Shown: positions 1-6,893, numbered from the stretch's first letter. The stretch: DNA of 11,917 nucleotides from Pseudomonadota bacterium (GCA_009778235.1 WRKE01000282.1:1-11917), one strand, 5' to 3'. Notes: generated by a model from the letters alone, not told the origin. Numbers and translations: made by a program.

Positions 1-705
1 ACCGGGTTCCAGCCGACCCATGCCCGCCAGGTTTGCTTTGGTCTTGAGCTCGAAAAAGATCTGCACAAACAAATGTCGGCCGTGGTGAAGAACCTTTATG
101 AGCTGTTCGTCGCCTATGACTGCTCCATGGTTGAGATCAACCCGCTGATCATCACCGGCGAAGGCAATATCCTTGCCCTGGATGCCAAGATGGACATCGA
201 CAGCAACGCCATGTACCGTCACCCCGATGTCAAGGAAATGCGTGACATCGATGAGGAAGATCCGGTCGAAGCCGAGGCCGCTCAGTTTGGCCTGAACTAT
301 ATCAACCTCGATGGCAACGTCGGCAACATCGTCAACGGCGCCGGTCTGGCCATGGCCACCATGGATATCGTCAAACTGGCCGGTGCCTCTCCCGCCAACT
401 TCCTGGATGTCGGCGGCGGAGCCAATGCCGAGGCCATTGAGAACGGTTTCCGGCTGATCATGAAGGATCCGGCCGTAAAAGGCATCCTGATCAACGTATT
501 TGGCGGCATCCTCCGGTGCGACATTCTGGCCAAGGGCGTTGTCCAGGCCGCAACCAAGCTGAAGCTGCAGGTTCCGGTTGTCATCCGCATGGAAGGAACC
601 AACGTCGAGGAAGGCCGTAAAATCCTTGCCGAATCCGGTCTTGATCTGATCAATGCCAAAGATTTGAAAGACGCGGCTGAGAAGGTGGCGAAGATCGTTG
701 CTTGA
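1..705 (+). CDS. sucC: Succinyl-CoA synthetase beta subunit (ADP/GDP-forming), 3' part
   Basis: This is the beta subunit of succinyl-CoA synthetase, which interconverts succinate + CoA + NTP and succinyl-CoA + NDP + Pi in the cytosol. The reading frame is open from base 1, so the gene is cut by the window edge. The 234 residues visible compare with about 390 in the family, so roughly 150 N-terminal residues, including most of the ATP-grasp fold, are missing. Visible signatures are the end of the ATP-grasp part (VEINPL and LDAKMDID, the Mg-nucleotide region) followed by the CoA-ligase domain with NGAGLAMATMD, NFLDVGGGA and INVFGGILRCD. The internal ATG at 73 is not the start, because clear SucC homology continues upstream of it. 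sucD follows after a 139-nt gap, the usual partner order. Nucleotide specificity (ATP or GTP) cannot be read from this part. Confidence 0.96.
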   Translation, partial: TGFQPTHARQVCFGLELEKDLHKQMSAVVKNLYELFVAYDCSMVEINPLIITGEGNILALDAKMDIDSNAMYRHPDVKEMRDIDEEDPVEAEAAQFGLNYINLDGNVGNIVNGAGLAMATMDIVKLAGASPANFLDVGGGANAEAIENGFRLIMKDPAVKGILINVFGGILRCDILAKGVVQAATKLKLQVPVVIRMEGTNVEEGRKILAESGLDLINAKDLKDAAEKVAKIVA

Positions 706-844
706 TCCAGGTGGGCCACGATGGCGAGAGTTGACGAGGCCATGGAGATTCATGGGCATCGAAAAGCTCGCCCCAAGTGGGCAACCGAAACAAATAGCTC
801 TTGCATCAGGTATATAAAAATAATAACCCGCAGAGGACTTCAGA

Positions 845-1720
845 ATGAGCGTCTTAGTTAATAAAAACACACGGTTGGTTGTACAAGGGATCACTGGCCA
901 AGAGGGTCAGTTCCATACCCGTTCCTGCATCGCGTACGGCACCAATGTCGTCGCAGGCGTGACCCCCGGCAAAGGGGGACAGAAAATGGACGATGTGCCG
1001 ATCTTCAACGGCGTCAAGGAAGCCCGGGCCAAAACAGGCTGTAACGCCTCCATGGTTTTGGTGCCGCCGCCTTTTGCCGCCGATGCGATTATTGAAGCTG
1101 CCGACGCCGGCATTGAGCTGGTGGTTTGTATTACTGAAGGCATCCCGGTTCTTGACATGATGCGGGTCAAGAATTACCTGGCCACCCGCCCCACCCGTCT
1201 GATCGGACCGAACTGCCCGGGTATCATCACCCCCGGCGAGTGCAAGATCGGCATCATGCCCGGACCGATGCACAAACCCGGTGGACCTTGGGGTGTTGTC
1301 TCCCGCTCTGGAACGCTTACCTATGAGGCCGTTCACCAGTTGACCCAGGCCGGTTTCGGCCAGACCACCTGCATCGGTATCGGTGGCGATCCGGTCAACG
1401 GGACCAACTTCCTTGATTGTCTGGCGTTGTTCGAGAAGGATCCGGATACCAAGGCCATTGTCATGATCGGCGAGATCGGCGGCAATGCTGAAGAGAACGC
1501 CTGCGAATGGATCAAGGCCAACACCAAGAAACCGGTGGTCGGTTTTATCGCCGGTCTGACCGCTCCCCCTGGCCGCCGCATGGGACATGCCGGTGCCATC
1601 GTCAGCGGAGGCAAAGGAACCGCCGAAGCCAAAATCGAGGCCATGAAGGCCAGCGGTGTGCATCATTGCGCCAATCTTGGTGACTTGGGCGAAATCTGCA
1701 AGCAAGTTTATAAAGGTTGA
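845..1720 (+). CDS. sucD: Succinyl-CoA synthetase alpha subunit
   Basis: This subunit binds CoA and carries the phosphorylated histidine of succinyl-CoA synthetase, pairing with the SucC encoded just upstream. The 291 residues match the normal family length. The N-terminal CoA-binding Rossmann region shows GITGQEGQFHT (about residues 15-25), with ITEGIP near 96-101 and IGPNCPGI near 120-127. The active-site loop is PGRRMGHAGAIVSGG, with phospho-His at residue 248. E210 in GEIGG is in the position of the glutamate that supports the phosphohistidine. The ATG at 845 is preceded by an AGAGGA ribosome site. In a propionate-forming or propionate-oxidising pathway the enzyme would activate succinate or harvest energy from succinyl-CoA. 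The adjacent transcarboxylase genes point that way, but SucCD also serves the TCA cycle, so the direction is inferred. Confidence 0.97.
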   Translation: MSVLVNKNTRLVVQGITGQEGQFHTRSCIAYGTNVVAGVTPGKGGQKMDDVPIFNGVKEARAKTGCNASMVLVPPPFAADAIIEAADAGIELVVCITEGIPVLDMMRVKNYLATRPTRLIGPNCPGIITPGECKIGIMPGPMHKPGGPWGVVSRSGTLTYEAVHQLTQAGFGQTTCIGIGGDPVNGTNFLDCLALFEKDPDTKAIVMIGEIGGNAEENACEWIKANTKKPVVGFIAGLTAPPGRRMGHAGAIVSGGKGTAEAKIEAMKASGVHHCANLGDLGEICKQVYKG

Positions 1721-1731
1721 GTGGGGTTTCC

Positions 1732-1762
1732 GTGGTGTCGGATGTGCTCCATCCGGCACCAC
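1732..1762 (+). other. Inter-cistronic hairpin between sucD and the 12S gene
   Basis: A 13-bp stem is seen directly. The left arm at 1732-1744 (gtggtgtcggatg) pairs with the right arm at 1750-1762 (catccggcaccac), with one T·G wobble and a 5-nt loop. No U-tract follows, so it does not look like an intrinsic terminator. It lies 11 nt after the sucD stop and 54 nt before the next start. It could stabilise or mark the 3' end of a processed sucCD message, or attenuate read-through. Both roles are inferred. Confidence 0.55.
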
Positions 1763-1816
1763 TTGGGCTCGTAATCGGCAAGGAGTTTTGACAGAATTCT
1801 GCAGCAAGGAGACAGC

Positions 1817-3367
1817 ATGAGTACAAAACAAAAATTAGAGCAATTAAAGCAAAAAAGGGCCAAAGCCTTACTCGGTGGCGGCCAAGACAAAATCGACAAG
1901 ATCCATGCCGCGGGCAAGTACACTGCCCGTGAACGTATCCTCCTTCTTCTCGATCCAGGTACCTTCGAGGAATATGACGCCTTTAAGCTCCACCGCTGCT
2001 ACAATTTCGGCATGGAAAAAACCAAATTCCTCGGCGACGGTATTGTTACCGGTTATGGAAAAGTCGCCGGTCGTCCGGTGTACATCTATGCCCAGGATTT
2101 TTCGGTTCTGGGTGGCTCACTCTCCGGAACCTTGGCAGAAAAAATTTGTAAGGTCATGGACCTGGGCGTGAAGAACGGTATCCCGGTCATCGGTCTCAAT
2201 GACTCGGGTGGCGCTCGTATTCAGGAAGGTATCGAAGCCCTGGCAGGGTATACTGAAATCTTTACCCGCAACGTCCTCTCCTCGGGCGTCGTCCCCCAGA
2301 TCACTGGTGTCTTCGGGCCCTGTGCCGGCGGTGCTGTCTATTCTCCCGCCTTGACCGACTTTATCATCCAGGTCAAGATTCAGTCCTACATGTTCCTGAC
2401 CGGTCCCAAGGTTGTCAAAACCGTGTGCCAAGAGGATGTCACCACCGAGGCCCTTGGCGGCGCGGTCATGCATACCACCAAGTCCGGCGTCACCGACTAC
2501 GCGGCTGAGAACGAGGACGACGCAATTCAGTACATCAAGGATCTGCTGAGCTATCTGCCGCTGAACAATCTGGAGAATCCTCCAGATGCCCCCTGCGACG
2601 ACCCCATTACCCGTCGGTCTGAATTGCTCAACGATATCATCCCGGACAATCCGAATGTGGCTTATGATATCAAGAAGGTGATCTCTGAGACGGTTGACAA
2701 TGGCGTCTTCTTTGAGATCAAGAAGAATTTCGCTCCGAACATCGTTGTCGGTTTTGCCCGTTACGGCGGCAGGTCCGTTGGTATTGTCGGCAACCAGCCG
2801 TCTTATTACGCCGGTGTGTTGGATATCGATTCTTCGATCAAGGGCGCTCGCTTTGTCCGCTTCTGCGATTGCTTCAACATCCCGGTCATCACCTTCGTCG
2901 ATGTCCCCGGCTTCCTGCCCGGTACCAATCAGGAGTTCGGCGGTGTTATCCGCAATGGCGCCAAGTTGCTTTATGCCTATGCCGAGTCGACCATACCCAA
3001 AGTCACCGTCATTACCCGCAAGGCCTACGGCGGCGCATACTGCGCCATGTCGTCCAAGCATCTGCGCACCGACATCAACTACTCCTGGCCGACCGGTGAA
3101 ATCGCCGTTATGGGTTCGAAGGGAGCGGTTGAAATTCTGTATGCCAAGGGTGCAAAATCAGCCGAGAATCCCAAAGCCTTTTTGCTCGAGAAGGAAAACG
3201 AGTACAACGAAAACTTCTCCAATCCCTATTGTGCAGCGGAGCGCGGCTACATTGACGATGTTATCGAACCGGCCGAAACTCGGTACCGGATTATCACTGC
3301 ACTTGAGTCGATTTCAGGGAAACGCGACACCATCCCGATGAAAAAACACGGCAATATCCCGCTGTAA
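1817..3367 (+). CDS. Methylmalonyl-CoA carboxytransferase 12S-type subunit (acyl-CoA carboxyltransferase)
   Basis: This is a carboxyltransferase of the MmdA/PccB/12S family, which exchanges a carboxyl group between carboxybiotin and an acyl-CoA, here most likely propionyl-CoA/methylmalonyl-CoA. At 516 residues it has normal length, with two crotonase-like halves. The N half has GGARIQEG (131-138) and GPCAGGAVYSPA (167-178), the glycine-rich oxyanion-hole loops. The C half has DVPGFLPG (362-369) and KAYGGAYCAM (402-411). The start is firm: the ATG at 1817 follows AAGGAG with 5-nt spacing. The next genes encode a small accessory-like protein and a pyruvate carboxyltransferase-biotin carrier fusion. 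No biotin carboxylase or membrane decarboxylase subunit is adjacent, so a transcarboxylase is preferred over ATP-dependent propionyl-CoA carboxylase or Na+-pumping methylmalonyl-CoA decarboxylase. Those alternatives share this subunit type and cannot be excluded from it alone. Confidence 0.9.
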   Translation: MSTKQKLEQLKQKRAKALLGGGQDKIDKIHAAGKYTARERILLLLDPGTFEEYDAFKLHRCYNFGMEKTKFLGDGIVTGYGKVAGRPVYIYAQDFSVLGGSLSGTLAEKICKVMDLGVKNGIPVIGLNDSGGARIQEGIEALAGYTEIFTRNVLSSGVVPQITGVFGPCAGGAVYSPALTDFIIQVKIQSYMFLTGPKVVKTVCQEDVTTEALGGAVMHTTKSGVTDYAAENEDDAIQYIKDLLSYLPLNNLENPPDAPCDDPITRRSELLNDIIPDNPNVAYDIKKVISETVDNGVFFEIKKNFAPNIVVGFARYGGRSVGIVGNQPSYYAGVLDIDSSIKGARFVRFCDCFNIPVITFVDVPGFLPGTNQEFGGVIRNGAKLLYAYAESTIPKVTVITRKAYGGAYCAMSSKHLRTDINYSWPTGEIAVMGSKGAVEILYAKGAKSAENPKAFLLEKENEYNENFSNPYCAAERGYIDDVIEPAETRYRIITALESISGKRDTIPMKKHGNIPL

Positions 3368-3381
3368 GCGCTCTCAAGCAA

Positions 3382-3410
3382 TGGTGCGGCACAGAATATA
3401 TGCCGCACCA
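3382..3410 (+). other. Inter-cistronic hairpin after the 12S gene
   Basis: A perfect 10-bp inverted repeat is seen: tggtgcggca at 3382-3391 and tgccgcacca at 3401-3410, with a 9-nt AT-rich loop. It sits between the 12S stop (3367) and the start of the small ORF (3432). No U-tract follows, so read-through is expected. Its place between genes whose products are needed in fixed ratios suggests a processing or mRNA-stability element. That role is inferred. Confidence 0.55.
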
Positions 3411-3431
3411 ATAGACTCAGAGGATGACAGA

Positions 3432-3626
3432 ATGGCAAAAATGGACAAGAAAATGGCGGCAGCCCTTGCAGCCGTTAATGCCTATTTGATGCAAGAAGAG
3501 GAAGCGGCCTATCAAGCACAGTTGGCCGCTGCCAGATCTGCGCAAACAGGGCCGAGCTTATGGGCAATTGCCAGCCGTCAGGATATTATGAATTTCCGTA
3601 GGCTGATTCAAATGAAAGCCTTCTGA
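3432..3626 (+). CDS. Small putative accessory subunit of the biotin carboxyltransferase complex
   Basis: This 64-residue soluble protein has no signal peptide or membrane segment. The N half (residues 4-36) is an Ala/Glu-rich amphipathic helix beginning MDKKMAAALAAVNAYL. After a Thr-Gly-Pro break, the C half reads SLWAIASRQDIMNFRRL. An Ala-rich helix followed by a Trp/Arg motif resembles, from memory, the small epsilon/delta subunits of biotin enzymes (MmdE and the MmdD/OadG C-terminal tail, actinobacterial AccE/PccE). The similarity is short and not proven. I prefer the ATG at 3432 because AGAGGA lies 7 nt upstream; a longer in-frame ATG at 3381 would put the preceding hairpin inside the coding region. 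Its position between the 12S and 5S genes of one operon suggests that it stabilises their assembly. A membrane anchor role is unlikely because no hydrophobic segment is present. Confidence 0.75.
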   Translation: MAKMDKKMAAALAAVNAYLMQEEEAAYQAQLAAARSAQTGPSLWAIASRQDIMNFRRLIQMKAF

Positions 3627-3681
3627 TGGCTTTTCTCACATTGACGTTCAACGAAAACGTATAAACAGGGAGAAATTAAAA

Positions 3682-5670
3682 ATGAGCGACCAAGTAAAAA
3701 TGACCGCCATGAATTACGCGATTGACCGGCCGAAAGCAGAAAATCCGGTCAAGGTAATGGACCTCACCTTCCGGGATGGTCACCAATCTCTGTTCGCCAC
3801 CCGTGGCCGGACTGAAGATATGATTCCGGTTGCAGAGATGATGGACGAGATTGGTTTTTGGGCACTTGAGACCTGGGGTGGCGCCACCTTTGACACCATG
3901 CATCGTTTCCTCAATGAGGATCCGTGGGAGCGCCTCCGCATCCTGAAACGCTACATCAAGAAGACCCCCTTCTCCATGCTGCTTCGCGCGCAGAACCTGG
4001 TTGGTTATCGGAACTATGCCGATGACCTGTCAACCGTCTTTGTTGAGCGGGCCGCTGAGAACGGTATGGACATCTTCCGTACCTTTGACGCCCTCAACGA
4101 CTATCGCAACTTTGAAACGGTTGTGAAGCAAATCAAGAAGAGCGGCAAGCATTTCCAGGGCTGCATTTGCTACACCCTGACCGAGCCGCGTCTTGGTGGC
4201 GAGGTGTACAATCTCGACTACTATGTCAACAAGGCGAAAGACCTGGTGTCGATGGGTGCTGACTCGATCTGCATCAAGGATATGGCTGGTCTGATTGCCC
4301 CGTACGATGCCTATGACATCATCAAGGCCATCAAGGCGATAACCAAAATCCCGGTTCATCTCCACAGCCACTTTACCTCTGGTATGGCCTCGATGAGCCT
4401 TCTGAAGGCCATTGAAGCGGGTGTCGATATCGTTGATACCTGTATGACACCTTATGCCTTCCGTACCTCTCATCCGGCGATTGAGCCCCTGGTCATGACT
4501 TTGCTCGGCACCAACCGTGACACCGGTTTCGACATCAAGAAACTGGCTCACATCAACGAGGTGCTCGAGAAGGAAGTCATGCCGAAGTACAAGCACCTGC
4601 TTGACGATTCCAAGGTTTCCACCATCGATATCAACGTTCTGTTGCATCAGACCCCTGGCGGCATGCTCTCCAACCTGGTCAACCAGTTGCGCGAGATGGA
4701 TGCCATGAACAAGATCGACGATGTCTTCAAGGAACTGCCGCGGGTCCGCAAAGAACTTGGCCAAGTTCCGCTGGTCACCCCGACCAGCCAGATCGTTGGC
4801 ATTCAGACCGTCAACAACGTGCTGTTCGATACCCCTGAAGAGCGCTACAAGATGATCACCGCCCAGGTCAAGGATCTGTGCTATGGTCTCTACGGCAAAA
4901 CCGCTGTACCGATCGATGCGGAAGTGCAGAAGAAGGCCCTGAAAGGCTATTCCCGCGGCGAGACCCCGATCACCTGCCGCCCGGCCGAGGTGATTGAGCC
5001 GGAACTCGAGAAAGCCAAGAAAGAAGTTGGCGATCTGGCCAAAGATATCGACGATATCGTGCTCTATGGCATCTATCCGGTTACCGGCAAGAAGTTCCTC
5101 GAGTGGAAGTATGGTGTTGCCCCGGCTCCGCCCGAGGTCATGCCGATCACCCTTGAAGATGTCAAGAAGCGTGATGAGTTGGTTGCCAAAGCCAAGGCTG
5201 GCAAGCTGATTGAGCCCAAGGCCAACGCTCCGGAGAAGTCCGCCAATGTCCGCACCTTTAACGTCTTTGTTGATGGTGAGTATTTTAATGTCGATGTCGA
5301 TCCGACCGGCGACTTCCAGCCGATGGTTGCTGCTGCTCCGCGTCCCGCCGTGGCCGCTCCCGCCGCCGCGCCGAAGGCTGCCGCCGCTGCTCCCGCCGCT
5401 GCTCCGAAGGCCGCCGCCGCTCCTGCTGCCGCCGCACCGAAGGTAGCAGTTGAAGGCGGTACGCCGCTGGTAGCTCCTATGCCTGGCATGGTTGTCAAAA
5501 ACCTGGTCAACGTCGGAGACGCGGTCAAAGCCGGTGACCCCATCGTTGTGCTTGAGGCTATGAAGATGGAGAACAACCTGGGCTCACCGTGTGATGGTAC
5601 CGTCAAGCAGCTGTGCTGCGGTACCGGTGACTCTGTCGCCAAAGACACCGTGTTGGCAGTTATTGGCTAA
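3682..5670 (+). CDS. 5S-type pyruvate/oxaloacetate carboxyltransferase fused to a biotin carrier domain
   Basis: This 662-residue protein joins the pyruvate-side carboxyltransferase to its biotin carrier. The TIM barrel (about 22-300) shows MDLTFRDGHQS with metal ligand D27, CIKDMAG with the probable carboxylated lysine K199, and HSHFTSG with metal ligands H228 and H230. A conserved PYC/OADA domain follows to about 510. An Ala/Pro-rich arm (551-587) leads to the biotinyl domain (593-662), whose EAMKME motif places biotin on K628. The start ATG follows AGGGAG with 9-nt spacing. The architecture equals OadA, the oxaloacetate decarboxylase alpha chain. In Propionibacterium transcarboxylase the 5S and 1.3S parts are separate proteins. 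With a 12S subunit in the same operon and no OadB/OadG-like membrane partner, methylmalonyl-CoA:pyruvate transcarboxylase is the best call; OadA-like decarboxylase is the main alternative. An intrinsic terminator follows directly. Confidence 0.92.
   Translation: MSDQVKMTAMNYAIDRPKAENPVKVMDLTFRDGHQSLFATRGRTEDMIPVAEMMDEIGFWALETWGGATFDTMHRFLNEDPWERLRILKRYIKKTPFSMLLRAQNLVGYRNYADDLSTVFVERAAENGMDIFRTFDALNDYRNFETVVKQIKKSGKHFQGCICYTLTEPRLGGEVYNLDYYVNKAKDLVSMGADSICIKDMAGLIAPYDAYDIIKAIKAITKIPVHLHSHFTSGMASMSLLKAIEAGVDIVDTCMTPYAFRTSHPAIEPLVMTLLGTNRDTGFDIKKLAHINEVLEKEVMPKYKHLLDDSKVSTIDINVLLHQTPGGMLSNLVNQLREMDAMNKIDDVFKELPRVRKELGQVPLVTPTSQIVGIQTVNNVLFDTPEERYKMITAQVKDLCYGLYGKTAVPIDAEVQKKALKGYSRGETPITCRPAEVIEPELEKAKKEVGDLAKDIDDIVLYGIYPVTGKKFLEWKYGVAPAPPEVMPITLEDVKKRDELVAKAKAGKLIEPKANAPEKSANVRTFNVFVDGEYFNVDVDPTGDFQPMVAAAPRPAVAAPAAAPKAAAAAPAAAPKAAAAPAAAAPKVAVEGGTPLVAPMPGMVVKNLVNVGDAVKAGDPIVVLEAMKMENNLGSPCDGTVKQLCCGTGDSVAKDTVLAVIG
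5332..5442 (+). repeat. Ala/Pro-rich low-complexity linker coding region
   Basis: Within the 5S-biotin fusion gene, residues 551-587 are built almost only of Ala and Pro with occasional Lys, as recurring A-P-K-A blocks. The DNA is correspondingly GC-rich and internally repetitive. This is the flexible arm that lets the biotinyl domain swing between active sites, as in other biotin and lipoyl carrier proteins. Its length may vary between strains through slippage (inferred). Confidence 0.85.
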
Positions 5671-5697
5671 TTCGGTAGTTTTTCAGAAAGATGTAAG

Positions 5698-5733
5698 AAA
5701 AGGGGGCCGCCTTCTGAGCGGCCCCCTTTTTTT
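5698..5733 (+). terminator. Rho-independent terminator of the sucCD-transcarboxylase operon
   Basis: A GC-rich stem of 9 bp (gggggccgc at 5702-5710 with gcggccccc at 5718-5726) has a 7-nt loop. It is flanked by an A-run on the left and seven T on the right. It lies 28 nt after the stop of the 5S-biotin gene and has the classic form of an intrinsic terminator. It is the only hairpin with a U-tract in the operon. Confidence 0.95.
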
Positions 5734-5896
5734 GGTGGGGGTGGCTAGGCTAATGGGGGTGTGTGGGATGTCCTTGTTTCTCTGCCGTGATCGCACAGGC
5801 TACCCAGGTTCTTGACCCCGAACCCATTGTTCAGGTTCATCTTTTTATACCATTTCCTCTTGCCAATGCAGTCGGTCACAATAGGAATATATTGAA

Positions 5897-5934
5897 TTTA
5901 AATGCAAAAAATAAGAGTATTTTTTGCGTTTAAA
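5897..5934 (-). terminator. AT-rich hairpin, candidate terminator of the CitE-like lyase gene
   Basis: A 17-bp inverted repeat pairs 5897-5913 with 5918-5934, with one T·G wobble and a 4-nt loop. It contains runs of six A and six T and only two G-C pairs. It begins 14 nt beyond the stop of the minus-strand lyase gene, in the gap between convergent genes, which fits a terminator. The low GC content and lack of a clean trailing U-tract make this uncertain. The remainder of the gap (5734-5896) shows no gene, only short alternating ggttc/gaacc pairs near 5808-5838. Confidence 0.4.
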
Positions 5935-5947
5935 ATAGGAAATGATA

Positions 5948-6862
5948 TTACACCAGGTGCAGATATTTCGCCTGGTTCCATAGGTTAGTCGCCAGCCGCA
6001 CCGTGGCCTGATCCACCATCCTTCCTTCCACCGCGATTGCTCCCTTGCCTTCTGCCTTGGCCTTGGCATTGGCCTCGATAACCTTGGCCGCCAAGGCTAT
6101 TTCAGCCGCCGAGGGGGTAAAGACCTCGTTGATGGTGTCGATTTGGGAGGGATGGATGGCCCATTTGCCATCACATCCCAAGGCACTTGCCATGATGGCC
6201 GAACGTCGCAATCCGTCGGTATCCTTGAAATTCCCGTATGGGGCATCGATGGCCAGCACCCCGTGCGCCTTGGCATGCATGACCATACTGCTGATGGCGA
6301 AATGCCAGCGGTGGCCGGGATACAGTTCTTCTTCTTTTTCTCCATGGCCGGAAATCGAGACCAGTCGGGCGCCGATGGATGCGGAATAATCGGCAATGCC
6401 GAAAACCAGGGTCCGCACCCGAGGGCTGGCCTTGGTGATCTCCGCCGCCCGCAACAACCCTTCAGCGGTTTCGATGGAGGCTTCGATGCCAAGCGGCGAT
6501 GGCATTGGGCGGTTCAATTCGATGCCGTCGAGCATCCGGTCGGCAAAGTAGATGTCGCCAGGGTGGTTGACCTTGGGGATAACGATGGCGTCGATGATAT
6601 GGCTGGCCTGTTCCGCCACTTCCAGCAGGTCGCGATAGGCGAAAGGGGTATCCAGGGCATTGATCCGAACCGTGACGGTTTTCTGGGACCAGTCGAGGTT
6701 CAGCAGTGAGTCGATGACTTGGGCGCGGGCATTTGTTTTCTCATCAACCGGCACACTGTCTTCCAGATCGAGCATGATGACGTCGGCCGGGCTCACACTC
6801 GCTTTGTCATGCATCTTTTTCATATGTCCAGGTACGGATAAATTGGACCGACGCGGCTTCAT
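5948..6862 (-). CDS. CitE/HpcH-family CoA-ester lyase, malyl-CoA/beta-methylmalyl-CoA lyase-like
   Basis: This 304-residue TIM-barrel lyase cleaves or forms C-C bonds in short-chain hydroxyacyl-CoA esters. Motifs in order: DLEDSVP (32-38), VRINALDTPF (65-74) with the conserved Arg, VIPKV (94-98), IEASIETAEG (126-135) with Mg ligand E131, FGIADYSASIG (154-164) with Mg ligand D158, and GKWAIHPSQI (232-241). From memory it follows Rhodobacter-type L-malyl-CoA/beta-methylmalyl-CoA lyase (Mcl1) along its whole length, more than true citrate lyase beta chains. No citrate lyase alpha, acyl-carrier or accessory genes are nearby. The start is firm: AAGGAGGG lies just upstream of the ATG. Reactions possible here include malyl-CoA to glyoxylate + acetyl-CoA, methylmalyl-CoA to glyoxylate + propionyl-CoA, or citramalyl-CoA cleavage; the sequence does not decide. 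It converges on the transcarboxylase operon. Confidence 0.88.
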   Translation of the reverse strand: MKPRRSNLSVPGHMKKMHDKASVSPADVIMLDLEDSVPVDEKTNARAQVIDSLLNLDWSQKTVTVRINALDTPFAYRDLLEVAEQASHIIDAIVIPKVNHPGDIYFADRMLDGIELNRPMPSPLGIEASIETAEGLLRAAEITKASPRVRTLVFGIADYSASIGARLVSISGHGEKEEELYPGHRWHFAISSMVMHAKAHGVLAIDAPYGNFKDTDGLRRSAIMASALGCDGKWAIHPSQIDTINEVFTPSAAEIALAAKVIEANAKAKAEGKGAIAVEGRMVDQATVRLATNLWNQAKYLHLV

Positions 6863-6887
6863 AGACCCTCCTTAGGCCAGAGAAAAA

Positions 6888-6893
6888 ATTATA
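6888..6893 (-). promoter_or_regulatory. Candidate -10 element upstream of the lyase gene
   Basis: On the minus strand a perfect TATAAT is found 25 nt upstream of the lyase start codon. Transcription would begin near 6881 and give a leader of about 20 nt that contains the AAGGAGGG ribosome site. No good -35 box lies 16-18 nt further upstream (CCAGTT at 17 nt), so the promoter may be weak or depend on an activator. The call rests on one hexamer and is tentative. The rest of the 6894-7108 gap shows no gene. Confidence 0.4.

Noticed and set aside
706..844. Possible gene, promoter or structured RNA in the sucC-sucD gap
   Set aside because: Only short imperfect stems (cgatg/catcg, ccatg/catgg) and an AT-rich stretch are seen. 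There is no spaced -35/-10 pair and no convincing coding frame beyond the sucD ribosome site.
1788..1820. Ten-codon TTG-started leader ORF whose TGA overlaps the 12S start codon, preceded by a second copy of gcaaggag
   Set aside because: The upstream ribosome-like site is only 2 nt from the TTG, too close for normal initiation, and the 12S gene has its own good site, so chance is the simplest reading.
854..1831. 325-codon open frame on the minus strand opposite sucD
   Set aside because: It lies almost wholly opposite sucD, whose product is unmistakable. The frame stays open because of third-position GC bias, and its translation resembles no protein family.
2117..3061. 314-codon open frame on the minus strand opposite the 12S gene
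   Set aside because: Fully inside the carboxyltransferase gene on the other strand. Its Gly/Asp/Val-rich translation is typical of a shadow frame.
4030..4764. 244-codon open frame on the minus strand opposite the 5S-biotin gene
   Set aside because: Shadow of the strongly supported carboxyltransferase gene, with no ribosome site or recognisable domain.
6143..6709. 188-codon open frame on the plus strand within the lyase gene
   Set aside because: The minus-strand lyase covers it entirely and has clear family motifs and a good ribosome site; this frame has neither.
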